Shown here one piece after another: positions 1-11,000 of a DNA stretch of 64,000 nucleotides. Source of the DNA: Mixophyes australis (Eukaryota; Chordata; Amphibia; Anura; Limnodynastidae); the NCBI GenBank assembly GCA_036250195.1, contig JAVHZZ010000010.1, forward strand, positions 106,903,278 through 106,967,277, given 5' to 3'. The notes under the pieces are model-generated. The model searched no databases and was not told the origin of the DNA. It saw only the letters and a program-made list of their open reading frames with translations. The position numbers and the translations under genes were made by a program. How positions within the stretch are numbered: position 1 is the stretch's first letter; the number at the start of each line of letters is the position of its first letter.

Positions 1-270
1 CACTGCATCCTACAGAAAACAGACATTGGACCATACAGGGTAGAACAGGACTTCAAACATAGCGCAGTGAGGTTGGAGCAGAAGAATAAGAGAGGCAAGA
101 GGGACGAGGGCCCTGCTCGCAAGAGCTTACATTCTAAAGGGAGGGCAGAGAGGATCAACGCAAGAGGAACGAGTAGCTGCAGGGGGATGAGAGAGGGTGA
201 GGTAGTCAAACATGGAGAAAGGGTTGGGTGGAAGACTGGTAGGCTTTGAGGAACAGATGAGTTTTGAGTG
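1..270. other. No gene seen; possible old dispersed repeat
   Basis: This stretch is purine-rich and has no coding signature. It runs directly into a SINE 3' part, and 461-632 beyond that SINE is similar in composition. The two could be halves of one older repeat split by the SINE, but I cannot show this from the window. Confidence 0.3.
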
Positions 271-460
271 CTGGTAGGTTAATTGGCTGCTATCAAAATG
301 GACCCTAGTCTCTCTCTCTGTCGGTCTGTGTATCTGTGTGTGTCAGGGAATTTAGACTGTAAGCTCCAATGGGGCAGGGACTGATGTGAGTGAGTTCTCT
401 GTACAGCGCTGCGGAATCAGTGGCGCTATATAAATAACATGATGATGATGATGATGATGA
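271..460 (+). repeat. SINE, 5'-truncated copy (3' half)
   Basis: This matches the 3' half of the full SINE at 14251-14571. It has the 'ggttaattggctgctatcaaa' segment, a TG-rich stretch, 'gtaagctccaatggggcagg', then 'ggcgctatataaata' and a terminal (ATG)n tail at about 440-460. The tRNA-like head and central domain are missing, consistent with 5' truncation during target-primed reverse transcription. Confidence 0.75.
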
Positions 461-635
461 GTGCCTATTTGAAGGTGCACAAATTAGAGCACCGTCGGAT
501 GGAGTGTGGGAGGTCATTCCAGTGGAGGGGGGAGCCCGGGAGAAGTCTTGGTCAGATCTCAGGGAACGGGATGGAGTGTGAATGGAGAGGAGGTTAGAGA
601 TGTATGGGTCAGTGGAGTAGGTGAGGGCCTAGTAA

Positions 636-1056
636 AGCTGGGTACACACTACACTGTTTTCGTCCAATAATCGGCTCAACCAGCCGACATACGACCGCTC
701 GTTCAAAAGTCGGGTCAGTGTGTGCAGTGACACGATGGTCGAAAGTCTGCCCAAATGGACGAGTATCGCCTCATTTGGTTGGTCGTACCGTTTAATATTT
801 CCGTTCCAATCTCGTTTCCGTTGTGTAGTGTGTATAAACTTCCGACTGATCCATAACAGTGAGTACGAAATTACAGTCATTGCTCACGACAACATGGCTG
901 TAAAAAGTCGCTAAAGGGACGTCCGCTCTTCCCTTTATCGTCCTAAACAAGGCTAGTGTGTATGCAGTCCATGGACCGAGCGATCCGACCATCCATCGCA
1001 TGTAAAATCGCTCGGCATAAAAAGTTGGTAGAAATTTCTGTAGTGTGTACCCAGCT
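636..1056. mobile_element. Harbinger-like MITE, TAA target duplication
   Basis: A 421-bp non-coding element. Its ends are inverted copies: AGCTGGGTACACACTACA on the left and its complement on the right. A direct TAA lies at each side (633-635 and 1057-1059). A 3-bp TAA/TTA duplication is the hallmark of PIF/Harbinger elements. No transposase ORF is present, so it is non-autonomous. Related copies are at 7124-7373, 18520-18850 and 29672-30265. Confidence 0.75.
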
Positions 1057-1558
1057 TAAGTGGTTGCTGCAGTTCAATGCATAGTTTGCACTAAATGCCG
1101 TGTTAGTAGATTAACCCTGCTGTAATCAGATATATGTCTCACTTCCTGTGCACATGGACTATAAAGACATTATATCGTACACTCATTTATTAATATGCCA
1201 ATAACCACAAGCCGCTGCTTGCACCGTCTCATTGTATTCCCACTTTAACAAGGATGGGATGAGTCTGTGGGTGGTTAATTAGACATTTTAGATGAATAAC
1301 ACATTATTAGAGGGCAACAATTAGCTGATAAAACGATATAAAAGGAATTTTCTTGCCCATAAACATATTTATGTACTTATTTATTTAAGCTGAGCTGCAC
1401 ATACGCGGTTCAGAAGAACAGTCACAAACATTAGATCATGTTTTCCAGGGATATAGGTCTCTATCCAGCAGGTTTGTCTCTGTGGATCTTTGTGTATTAC
1501 AATCCCCATCGTGTCATTATTACTGCAATGGGTAATGGTGGGATTTGTTTGTATTCTT
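1057..1558. other. No feature seen
   Basis: AT-rich sequence with no convincing ORF, RNA gene or repeat. Confidence 0.5.
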
Positions 1559-2375
1559 CAATAAGAATTAAGTGGTAAAGAACAGATACTGAGACTTGCA
1601 TACAAAGTAAGAGAAGTGGTACTGTGCAGTTGTCCTTTCCCGTACAATGAGAATAAATACTGGTAATTACGGTCAGCATACCAAACAAGAGAAGTTGTAC
1701 TGAACAGTCATCTGTATATAAAGAATATAAACAGATACTGAGAATTGCACACAGAACAAGAGAAGTGGTACTGTGCAGTTGTATTTACCAAAAAAATCCT
1801 AATAATTGCAACCAGATCAAAAACAAGAGACATTATAAAGTGCAGTCATTGCCACGGATTCTCAACCTATGGATACATCTGGCAGATTCAAGTGGTTCTT
1901 CCAACAATTAATATTAAACTCAAAATAGCAGTTGAATATGCAGGAAAAAAAAATATGTTCCAAACAAATGGAAGGATATTTTTAAAACAAGTCCTAAAGT
2001 GTGTATTGGTAAACGTATTCTGGCGTATTATAAATTTACACTTGTTAGGGTGTATTTGGGAAAATAAAACATTTACGGTCACAATGCGATCAAGAAACCT
2101 GGTTCAGAATAAAATCAGATACTGAGAATTGCACACAGAAGAAGAGAAGTGGCACTGTGCAGCTGACTTTACATAATACCAACAGAGCATTACATCAGGC
2201 TTAGAGATCATGAGAAACGTTACATACATACACAATAAGAACATATTCTGAGGACAACATTTAACACACATGACGAGAGAAGCGGGATTGTGCAGTTGTC
2301 TGTAGAGAACAAGGATTGACACTGAGAATTACAACCATCGCACGGAACAAAAAGAAGTGGTACTGTGCACTAGGC
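1559..2375 (+). repeat. Degenerate interrupted tandem repeat
   Basis: A phrase of about 50 bp, 'cagatactgagaattgcac...aagagaagtggtactgtgcagttg', recurs with divergence near 1580, 1687, 1735, 2115, 2270 and 2310. Unrelated-looking spacers separate the copies. It looks like an old duplicated block in decay. The 126-residue reading frame at 1745-2125 spans two copies and resembles no protein I know. Confidence 0.6.
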
Positions 2376-2920
2376 CAATATATATAAATCAGTTGATGGT
2401 ACAGCTGAGTATCTCAGTTACAGCCTTCTAGACCCAGGATACTGTTATATATGACACAGCAATGTTTATCTGAATCAGCAACAGATAATAGTGTCAGAAT
2501 GAATCACGTACATCTGGATATAAATTACTCAAGATTTGTACCCCGGTACACAGACCAAGCATGATACCATACTTCCATTATATATGTGTTAATACCCATG
2601 ACTCAGCCGCTTGTATGACACACAGTCTATGTAATGTGTCGGCTGCTAATCACACTTATCGCTGGTTATTCAGAACTTTGCTCAGATCGTCAAATAAAGT
2701 ATCCAGAGCCACACGATAAGACAGTCGCCCTGCCCAGATATAGGTTCAGGAGGAGGGTTAGAGGGGGGTGAAGTCAAGGTGTGAACTTGAACCTTAATAT
2801 ATATTTTTATTTGTGCGATGTCCATGTTACCATTAAACAGTAAAGTTAGTAACAAAAATTAGGATTACAAGAACTAGATCGGCCAATAAACTTGTGCCAT
2901 CCCTGATACAATTAACACCA
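2376..2920. other. No feature seen
   Basis: Ordinary-looking non-coding sequence with no long ORF, no obvious repeat and no RNA-like structure. Confidence 0.5.
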
Positions 2921-3098
2921 GGGGGTAAATGTATCAAGCTGAGCGTTTTCCGGCGGGTTTGAAAAGTGGAGATGTTGCCTATAGCAACCAATCAGATTCT
3001 AGCTGTCAGTTTGTAGCATGTACTAAATAAATGATAACTAGAATCTGATTGGTTTCTCCAACCCACCGGAAAACTCTCATCGTGATATATTTACCCCC
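2921..3098. mobile_element. Palindromic MITE family A, copy 1
   Basis: About 178 bp that folds into one long hairpin. The left arm starts GGGGGTAAATGTATCAAG and contains 'gcaaccaatcagattctag'. The right arm is its near-complete inverse, with 'ctagaatctgattgg' and a 'atatttaccccc' end. Two more copies are at 7868-8047 and 31908-32082. Copies 1 and 2 also share 'ttaacacca' just outside the left end, so the true terminus may be a few bases further left. Superfamily undetermined. Confidence 0.8.
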
Positions 3099-3836
3099 AG
3101 GAGTTCTATATAGAACTCTGTTCCTGCCAGTTATTATTTTCTCTTACAGACACAATCCTGCTACCCTGTCCCACTGCATAGAACAGATGTTGACGAGTCG
3201 ATGAATAGGTTTTGCATCCAGTGATACATTGAGTTATATTTCTTCACATATACATTATTCTATTGTGTAGATGTATGAAATGTACATTGTCCCTCACACA
3301 AAATAGATCTTAGAATCTCTTTCAGCACATGGGGGTATTTTGGATTATAATTTCGCAGAACACACAATTCAAACAGGGAGAACAGATGTAACACTCACAC
3401 TTACCTGAGTTACCCACACTCACAAATAAAGCACCAGCAAGTCCCCCCCCCCCCCCCCTTCCCGATGGATAGTATAAAATTCTGGGTCGCTATAATTAGG
3501 TGCTGAGCATGGTTGAGTTATAGCCGGGGTCACAGAGGAAGTGACATGTAAGTTAGAGAAGACAGGAACATACAATAAGGAGCCGGGAGAGACATGTAAC
3601 ATGACATCCCATGTGTTGGGGGAGACATGTAACATGACACCCCATGTGTTGGGGGGGTAGTTGTGAGTGTCACTTTCAAGTGTGTTAAATACAAAAACGC
3701 CATTGATAAATGATTTATCAGCACCTGAATGACACAAGGGAACAAGATCCCAAACACAGCAACTCAGCCACAAGTATGCGGTATTACAGCTCTGCAACGT
3801 CTCTATCAGGTGTAATGATAACTAGACTAATGTCAC
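3099..3836. repeat. Non-coding; poly-C tract and short tandem duplication
   Basis: Mostly unremarkable. A pure C tract lies at about 3441-3458. A tandem pair at about 3586-3650 repeats 'agacatgtaacatgacaycc' followed by 'catgtgttggggg'; each unit contains the inverted repeat catgt-aacatg. No gene seen. Confidence 0.55.
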
Positions 3837-3956
3837 CTGCCACCCTCCCATTGGGAACAGTGCCCCCTGCCACCCTGCCATTGGGTACAGTGCCCCCTGC
3901 CACCCTGCCATTGGGAACAGTGCCCCTTGCCACCCTGCCATTGGGAACAGTGCCCC
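3837..3956 (+). repeat. Minisatellite, 30-bp unit x4
   Basis: Four head-to-tail copies of a 30-bp unit (ctgccaccctgccattggg + aacagtgcccc), differing at only a few positions. The unit length is a multiple of three, so both strands stay open by chance. These are not genes. Confidence 0.9.
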
Positions 3957-4069
3957 TATAAATGCCACTTGGTCTAAAGACCATGTAAGTAAGTTTGCCC
4001 CTTCTGTCACTGTTGCAGTTGCCATATAACTAGTTTTTTGCCCCTGTAAATGGATTAATAACCCTGCCA

Positions 4070-4072
<3 letters not shown>

Positions 4073-4138
<66 letters not shown>
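4073..4138. repeat. (TA)n microsatellite
   Basis: About 33 uninterrupted TA dinucleotides. It lies just before the 35-bp minisatellite. Confidence 0.97.
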
Positions 4139-4139
<1 letters not shown>

Positions 4140-4162
4140 CCCCTCCAAGTGGAACATTATCT

Positions 4163-4990
4163 CCTGTCACTGCCCTCCTGTGCCCAGTCCCTGGTGTACA
4201 GTCACTGCCCTCCTGTGCCCAGTCCCTGGTGTACTGTCACTGCTCTCCTGTGCCCAGTCCCTGGTGTCCTGTCACTGCCCTCCTGTGCCCAGTCCCTGGT
4301 GTAGTGTCACTGCCCTCCTGTGCCCAGTCCCTGGTGTACTGTCACTGCCCCCCTGTGCCCAGTCCCTGGTGTACTGTCACTGCCCCCCTGTGCCCAGTCC
4401 CTAGTGTACTGTCACTGCCCCCCTGTGCCCAGTCCCTGGTGTACTGTCACTGCCCTCCTGTGCCCAGTCCCTGGTGTACTGTCACTGCCCTCCTGTGCCC
4501 AGTCCCTGGTGTACTGTCACTGCCCTCCTGTGCCCAGTCCCTGGTGTCCTGTCACTGCCCTCCTGTGCCCAGTCCCTGATGTACTGTCACTGCCCTCCTG
4601 TGCCCAGTCCCTGGTGTACTGTCACTGCCCTCCTGTGCCCAGTCCCAGGTGTACTGTCACTGCCCTCCTGTGCCCAGTCCCAGGTGTACTGTCACTGCCC
4701 TCCTGTGCCCAGTCCCTGGTGTACTGTCACTGCCCAGTCCCTGGGGTACTGTCACGGTACTGTCACTGCCCAGTCCCTGGGGTACTGTCACTGCCCAGTC
4801 CCAGGTGTACTGTCACTGCCCTCCTGTGCCCAGTCCCAGGTGTACTGTCACTGCCCTCCTGTGCCCAGTCCCTGGTGTACTGCCACTGCCCCCCTGTGCC
4901 CAGTCCCTGGTGTACTGTCACTGCCCTCCTGTGCCCAGTCCCTGGGGTACTGTCACTGCCCTCCTGTGCCCAGTCCCTGGTGTACTGCCA
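4163..4990 (+). repeat. Minisatellite, 35-bp unit, about 24 copies
   Basis: Head-to-tail copies of a 35-bp unit (actgccctcctgtgcccag + tccctggtgtactgtc). A shortened-unit patch at about 4729-4800 has lost the 'cctcctgtgc' segment. The last units stop about 40 bp before the - strand exon candidate at 5028-5077. The predicted Cys/Pro-rich reading frames here (up to 224 residues) are repeat artefacts. Confidence 0.95.
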
Positions 4991-5027
4991 CTAGTTGCCC
5001 ACAGACACATGACTGACAGGTTCTTAC

Positions 5028-5077
5028 CATGAGATGACTTCTGCAGCCCCACAGAGGGGTGAGCAGGACCTCAGCAT
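5028..5077 (-). other. Candidate first exon with splice donor
   Basis: On the - strand, this lies about 25-30 bases downstream of a TATA box and ends at a strong 5' splice site (ATG|GTAAGAA, GT at 5027-5026). From an ATG at 5077 the exon reads MLRSCSPLCGAAEVIS and stays open into the donor. A slightly upstream ATG at 5085 gives only a 4-codon ORF. Exon 2 is not visible and the peptide matches nothing I recognise, so the exon may be non-coding. In human, DKK3 lies head-to-head with MICAL2, so a divergent 5' exon here fits that arrangement. The symbol is not assigned. Confidence 0.35.
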
Positions 5078-5100
5078 GCAGCCATAGTACCGGGCTCAGG

Positions 5101-5251
5101 GTATATATAGATCCCAGCAGCAGCCAGTGCAGTCTGACAGCTCCCGGACTGTGTGTACTGGGAGTGGGACTGGAAGGGCGTGTCCGCCGGCGCTCAGCCA
5201 ATCACAGGACAGAGCCTCTGCTGAGTGACAGGGCGGAGAGCCCGCCTCCCA
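5101..5251 (-). promoter_or_regulatory. Candidate TATA/CCAAT/GC-box promoter
   Basis: Read on the - strand, the order is a GC box (gggaggcggg, 5250-5241), the inverse of gggcgg (5236-5231), an inverted CCAAT box in an NF-Y-like context (ctgtgattggct, 5206-5195), a GC-rich stretch with a CACCC/KLF-like ggacacgcccttcc, then a TATA element (ctatatatac, 5110-5101). The TATA-CCAAT spacing of about 90 bp is normal for a pol II promoter. The local GC and CpG content stands out from the AT-rich surroundings. Confidence 0.45.
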
Positions 5252-5279
5252 GCCAGCTGCTGTCAATCTAACACTCTAA

Positions 5280-6244
5280 TGACACAATGGTTGGATGTAA
5301 TCACATAGGGTCAGCAGATATGAATGTACCAGGACAGGGCAGCTACTGACATCACCCCTCACTATTATATAGACCTTATCTACCACCTCTGCCATGTATG
5401 CACTACTCTGCACCAGGGATCCTGGTTTACCTGCCCTCTGCACTATGTGCAAGTAAATATTATATTTGCATTAGTAGTATTGCAATAAATTAATATGATT
5501 AGGTCCTAACTCATGGTGTGACTTTACTAACAAATGATCCATCCTGCAGCATGGGAGAGTTCCCTTCTCTGGCTCCAGTAAGTGTCTGGTTATTACATTT
5601 ATATATTAGTTTCCACCCTTTATATCATTATATGTTTGTGCTTTGTTTTATGATCATTTGTAAGTGATAATTTGCTGGGATGCATGTGTCTATGAACTGT
5701 GTCTATGAACTGTGTACAAAGAGGCTGACTTAGAGCCAGTTGCACAGTTTGCCCAGATGCATAACCTGCAGTTTTGCAAACTCTGCAAGAGCTGCAAAAA
5801 CACCATCTCTGCACGCACACATACTACAGATCTATTATTACCCTGCATGCTAATACTGGGCTATGCCCCGCCCCTTCAATACTCCAAATCATGCTGTGTA
5901 TTGGGCATTTTACACCCATGCTCTAAATCGTCCCCAAAAGTGTCTTTTTTTAATAACGATTTGTGTTGCTATTTGAACATGAAAAACATTGTGAGGTTGG
6001 ATCTAATTACAAAAATATATGATAAAATAGATGTTGTGTAGATTTGCCAGGGGCCTTAGGGCCACAATAAAGCATTTGGGGCCACATCTTGCCATTGGCT
6101 ATCAAATGTTCATGCCAGCGCTAAGCATTGCAAATCTTATAATTATTGTATATTGTAATAACAAACATTGGTCATGCTGCATACAACATGCTTGTTGTTG
6201 ATATATGAATGAGGAAGTGGCAGCTGTATAGATATCTAGGATAC
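5280..6244. other. No feature seen
   Basis: AT-rich non-coding sequence. The 109-residue + strand frame at 5712-6041 has no recognisable domain or codon signature and is probably chance. Confidence 0.5.
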
Positions 6245-6249
6245 TGGAG

Positions 6250-6595
6250 ACAGTGCATGTGGCTAGTAGCGCATTACTGCAGTGCATGTGACTAGTGGGA
6301 TATTACTGCAGTGCATGTGACTAGTAGGGTATCACTGCAGTACATGCACAGTGCATGTGACTAGTAGGATATTACTGCAGTACATGCACAGTGCATGTGA
6401 CTAGTAGGGTATTACTGCAGTACATGCACAGTGCATGTGACTAGTAGGGTATTACTGCAGTACATGCACAGTGCATGTGACTAGTAGGATATTACTGCAG
6501 TACATGCACAGTGCATGTGACTAGTAGGGTATTACTGCAGTACATGCACAGTGCATGTGACTAGTAGGGTATTACTGCAGTACATGCACAGTGCA
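6250..6595 (+). repeat. Minisatellite, 40-bp unit, about 8 copies
   Basis: The 40-bp unit is ctgcagtacatgcacagtgc + atgtgactagtagggtatta. The first two copies are shorter and lack 'tacatgcacag'. Each full unit contains the 17-base perfect inverted repeat acatgcac-a-gtgcatgt and a PstI site (ctgcag). Near-identity of the last six copies suggests recent expansion. Confidence 0.95.
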
Positions 6596-6597
6596 GA

Positions 6598-7123
6598 GGT
6601 GCATACAAGCCCTGTCGCATCAGGGGTCCACAAGGGCAAGCAGTGAAACCGGGCTGTACACAGATGTACAGGGCTGGAGGGAGGTGGAGGGATTTTAAAT
6701 ATATTCTGTCATTGTTAAATGCTTATAACAGCAGAACTTTCACTGCATCTCCCCTCCCTATTACAGTTCTCTCTCTCTCTCTGTTCTGTGTTTTAAAACC
6801 ACAAATAGTGATATCATTGCATGACTGTACCCTCATTACTGAACAATTCAGAGTAATGTTTGCAGCCTTTTGTCTTAACTTTTTTTTATTATATATATTT
6901 TTTTTATTTTGTATTATTTTTTTCAAAGTTTTAAAGGGCTCCTGTAATTCCCCCAAAAGCAAGTTTGTTCCAAGTGTCCCAACACAATGTATGTAGTTGT
7001 AATGGCCTCAGCCCTGTGGATCCCTCTGACCTGGTAACAACACTCTAACAATCATGTTTTATCGCTCCAAAGCTCATCGCATTGGTTAATTTTATCTTAT
7101 AACCGAACTAAAAATCATTATAA
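6598..7123. other. No feature seen
   Basis: Contains a short (TC)n at about 6766-6783 and T-rich runs around 6880-6940; no gene. Confidence 0.5.
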
Positions 7124-7373
7124 ATGATGGAACGATGTCCGACAAATGTAGAAGTGTGTCTGCACTCACAACCAGCAGTGTCCATAGATCTCCATCGAGT
7201 TTACAGAGTCACAATCTTGTCAGCCGATGGCTATGACAAATCTGAAGGTAAATCTTGTAAAACGCATATAGTGTGTACACAGGAATCGGCTGCTGATCGG
7301 GACTGTCAGTCGCTGGTAAAATCACTAAAGATATCGCATCTGGAGAAACTTTCTGCAGTGTGTACCCGGCTTT
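7124..7373 (+). mobile_element. Harbinger-like MITE, truncated copy
   Basis: About 250 bp aligned by eye with 18592-18850. Shared phrases include 'gaacgatgtccgac'/'aacgatgttggac', 'gtgtctgcactca', 'catagatctc', 'cagccgatgg', 'aaatctgaaggtaaa' and 'gctgctgatcgggactgtcagt', then the end 'ctgcagtgtgtacccggcttta'. The left terminus is missing. The 87-residue frame over it is not a gene. Confidence 0.65.
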
Positions 7374-7867
7374 ACTCATTTTTCTAGAAAAGATTAGAGA
7401 ATGAAGGGAAACATCTGATTGGTTTCTACAGTTATTTGTGGAAGTTTTCTTAAATGATACCAGTGGTCGAAGTGGAGATTTAGAAGTCCTGGTATGAAAA
7501 GTGTAATGGGAAAGTAAGTGAATGGGGTTTGATAGTTTTACAGTGAAGGCGGTAGGAGAAGTGGCGGTATGACATACCCCCTATACCCCCCACTTCCACC
7601 CCTGAATGTCCCCCAATATTCTGTTAGAGAGAACCCTCCCTCTGCATTGGAGCAGCAGAAATATGAATACAGCTTTGTAGCCTGGGCTGTCAATGATGGG
7701 ACAAGAGTTTATTTCCCTGTGATTGTAATTACAGACATAATAGTCAGGTCGATTACTTAAAGGTATTTTGTTTATTTTCAAGTGTTCTATAATCAAGCTG
7801 GAACATGTGTAATCAGTGTGCGTACATTGAAAGACAATAAAAGATCATTTTCTTCTTATTAACACCA
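7374..7867. other. No feature seen
   Basis: Non-coding, no clear repeat. Confidence 0.5.
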
Positions 7868-8047
7868 GGGGGTAAATGTATCGAGCTGAGAGTTTTTCGG
7901 CGGGTTTGAAAACTGGAGATGTTGCCTATAGCAACCAATCAGATTCTAGCTGTCATTTTGTAGAATGTACTAAATAAATGATAACTAGAATCTGATTGGT
8001 TTTTCAAACCCACCGAAAAACTCTTATCTTGATACATTTATCTTCAG
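7868..8047. mobile_element. Palindromic MITE family A, copy 2
   Basis: Starts GGGGGTAAATGTATCGAG and carries the same 'gttgcctatagcaaccaatc' and 'ctagaatctgattgg' arms as 2921-3098. The right end is decayed (gatacatttatcttcagg). The preceding 'ttaacacca' is shared with copy 1. Confidence 0.8.
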
Positions 8048-11000
8048 GTCACAGAATAAAATCCGCTTATGTTTTACAGTGTTTCAATCCTCTGCAGGCG
8101 CCCCTTCTGCTCCCAATCTGATTAGAAAGGGGGCAACAGATCTCAGTGTCACGTGACCTCCTCTGCGCTGTGCAGGGAGGTCACATGGCATAACTGGAGG
8201 AGGGGGGAGTACGCTGTGTGGCCCCTTTTAAGACTGGATGGCCGCTCCAGCTTCTTCCTGTTGCCCATCAATGTTCTGTATACATTGTAGGCAGTCATTT
8301 TGCTGACCGTACCAATGTTTAGCTATCAGTTCACTAACTGTCACAATCCTCCGTCCCTGAATGGTAAAGCAATGAATGTATTCCTGCAGAATATTTTGGT
8401 CCCCGATAATGTTGTACATACACAATTCACGGTAGTGACGTCTCTCCAAAACTTTATCTGTTATAACAATTTTGTTTGGTTAACGCTGGAACACCCTGGA
8501 TCTTTTAGCACGCCGGGCTTAGGGCACAGATATCCAAACACACAGTTTTCTGTCAATAACTCTGATCTCAGACTGCATATAGGACTTTGTGTGTACCAGG
8601 AGCTCGAGATACACTCTACTCAACTTTATTGTTGAGCAGGATCACACTCTTGGTAGTCAGGAGGGACTCTCAAAAAAAATTATGGATAATGCCACCTTTG
8701 CACCTGTTTTCATAGTGTTCTCCAGTGAGTCAGAAAGATTTATTCCATTATCTACATTCAGTATGTGAAGTTTGCACTGCAGTGGACACTCAGCATCTTT
8801 TTGCATTGACGAGCAAACACCTGTAGTCCTTGGAATACATGGGACAGCCATGGGTACACTATGGGCACCTTACAATGCCTAGCCTCAAATTCCTGCCCTA
8901 GCCATCTTCATTATAATCCACCAATATATAAATTGTACTGGGCACAAATGTTATGGAGGATAACACATCTACTTATAAACCCTATCCCAAAGTAGAAATA
9001 TCACCGCACAACCACCAAACTGACCATTCCACCAGGGGGCGACCTCCATAGTGGGCTACACATCCTCCCTTGCTGCGTATTAATATTTCCACAGAAAGCC
9101 TTCAGCATTGGCAGGCAGACTATGCACCTAGCTTAACCTAAAAAAAATGTAGCTTCAAATCATTAACTAGCTGGCACCTTGCCTTAGTTTCTCTATAATT
9201 TTGTTACATACATTTATAATTGCTGCTGGAGTCCGGCCAGGGTGAACGGCTTGTAAAGAAGATAAATGGATAATGATATATAAAGTTAGTAATAATTGTT
9301 AGGTGTGGCAGAGAGTGATAGTAACAGACGGCTTTTAATCTTTGGCCAGATGTGTTTAGATTTATTTTTTGTTAAAGGAAACTGTCTGTATAGTTAGCTT
9401 TGTGAGTTCCTTCATGGTTGCCATCTTTCTGACGTAATTCTGATCAACTGCCCAGTCCAACTGCCTCTCATTCTTATATTTAATGCAATTTTCACTGTCT
9501 AGTCTTACGCTGTGAGCTTTGAAAGAAGTTAATGTTTATTGAAGACGAGAATATATAATGCAAATTAAAATTCAAAATCATTATAGTTACAGAGGGACTT
9601 GTAGTGCAAAGAGAGTTCCGCAGGTCAGTGCAGCGTATGACAGACAGACGGGTATTGTTCAGCGGAGGAGTGTTGCCCGAAATCATTCCTAAATATTGGA
9701 AACTGTGTTCCTGCATAGCAGCACACACCTGCAATGCAATCCCCTCTACAGTGGTACAAGGTGATCTGCCCCTGTATATCTCACATTATGTATTACTGCG
9801 ATTACATGCGCAGAATTAATCAATGGGAGTGGTGGTGTTAAACATTAGTTAATTGATTCATCACAAGTAATTGCATTAGTAATTGAAGGAGGAAGTTTGG
9901 AAGCGTAGAGAGTAGACGAGGGGCAGGGGTTATGTTGTAGGGTCAACAAGTGGAAGTCTGTGAATTATTGCTACAGGGTTTCTTTATTTTCCACATTCCT
10001 GTGCTCCGAATTAAGAGAAAAGGCATCTAAGGGTCACGAAAATGGATTGTGGAGCTTCTGAATGGACAGATATGCTTCAAAACATTAAAACATCTGTTTG
10101 CACGCAGACGTAATGTAAGGCATGAACTTATAACCATGGAATATCTTGAAATACTGGGTGATCTCCTGAAAGAGTCTGGCAAATCCCTGATGCCCAGACA
10201 GAATGGGGTATAGTGGGCATAACACCCGATTTGCGTCGTCCTGTTCTGGCCACCATGTGAAGGCAGGATTTATAGTCCTCTATATACCTACTCATGGCAG
10301 GAAGCGACAACGTCTATTAAATAATGAAAATAATAGTCACCGAGATATTTTATTTTGACCGGATGGCGCCATTACACAGACGAGGTTGATTTACTGATCG
10401 TTTGGGTCCTGGACAAGGAAGGGTTAAGAACCACTAGGATAGGGTTAGACAGAAGGGTTCACGTTTTAACATTGCATTTAGGTGCTAGATTGGCTCTACA
10501 CCAATAGCAGCCACTCAGGCGCAGGCTTTCATTGTTCAACTTGCAGTATATAGATAAAAGCTAATTTTTGATTGGTTGCTGTGATTCATTGCAATATTTT
10601 TACGCCTACTGTCACACACAGCAATTCAGAGTTGGAGCCATTAAAGCACTCGCGTGCAGGGGAACGGTGCAGCGAATCAGTATTCTGGCTGCAGAACTAT
10701 GTTATTCAAAGAGAAAAAATGCAACATTTAAAATCGCTCTTCTTTTATTAACCTAATAAGTAAAAGGCAATTAATACACCCGACAAAACGACATTCTGCT
10801 GTGCAGGTTTTTTGTTTTTTTTTGCTATGTAAACCTCTGAAATAAATAAAGGAAGCGGATTTAGCACAAAGTTATTCAAGATGTTTTGACGGGAAGAGAA
10901 GGCTGTCTGGCTGATCACATGATCCTGCCTCCTGGCAACTGCCAACGTACCAGCACTGCCCTAGAACTGGCTGATCCAGCCTGGTACACACCCACGGGCA

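Noticed and set aside
4229..5032. Cys/Pro-rich frames up to 224 residues
   Set aside because: Translation of the 35-bp minisatellite in all three frames.
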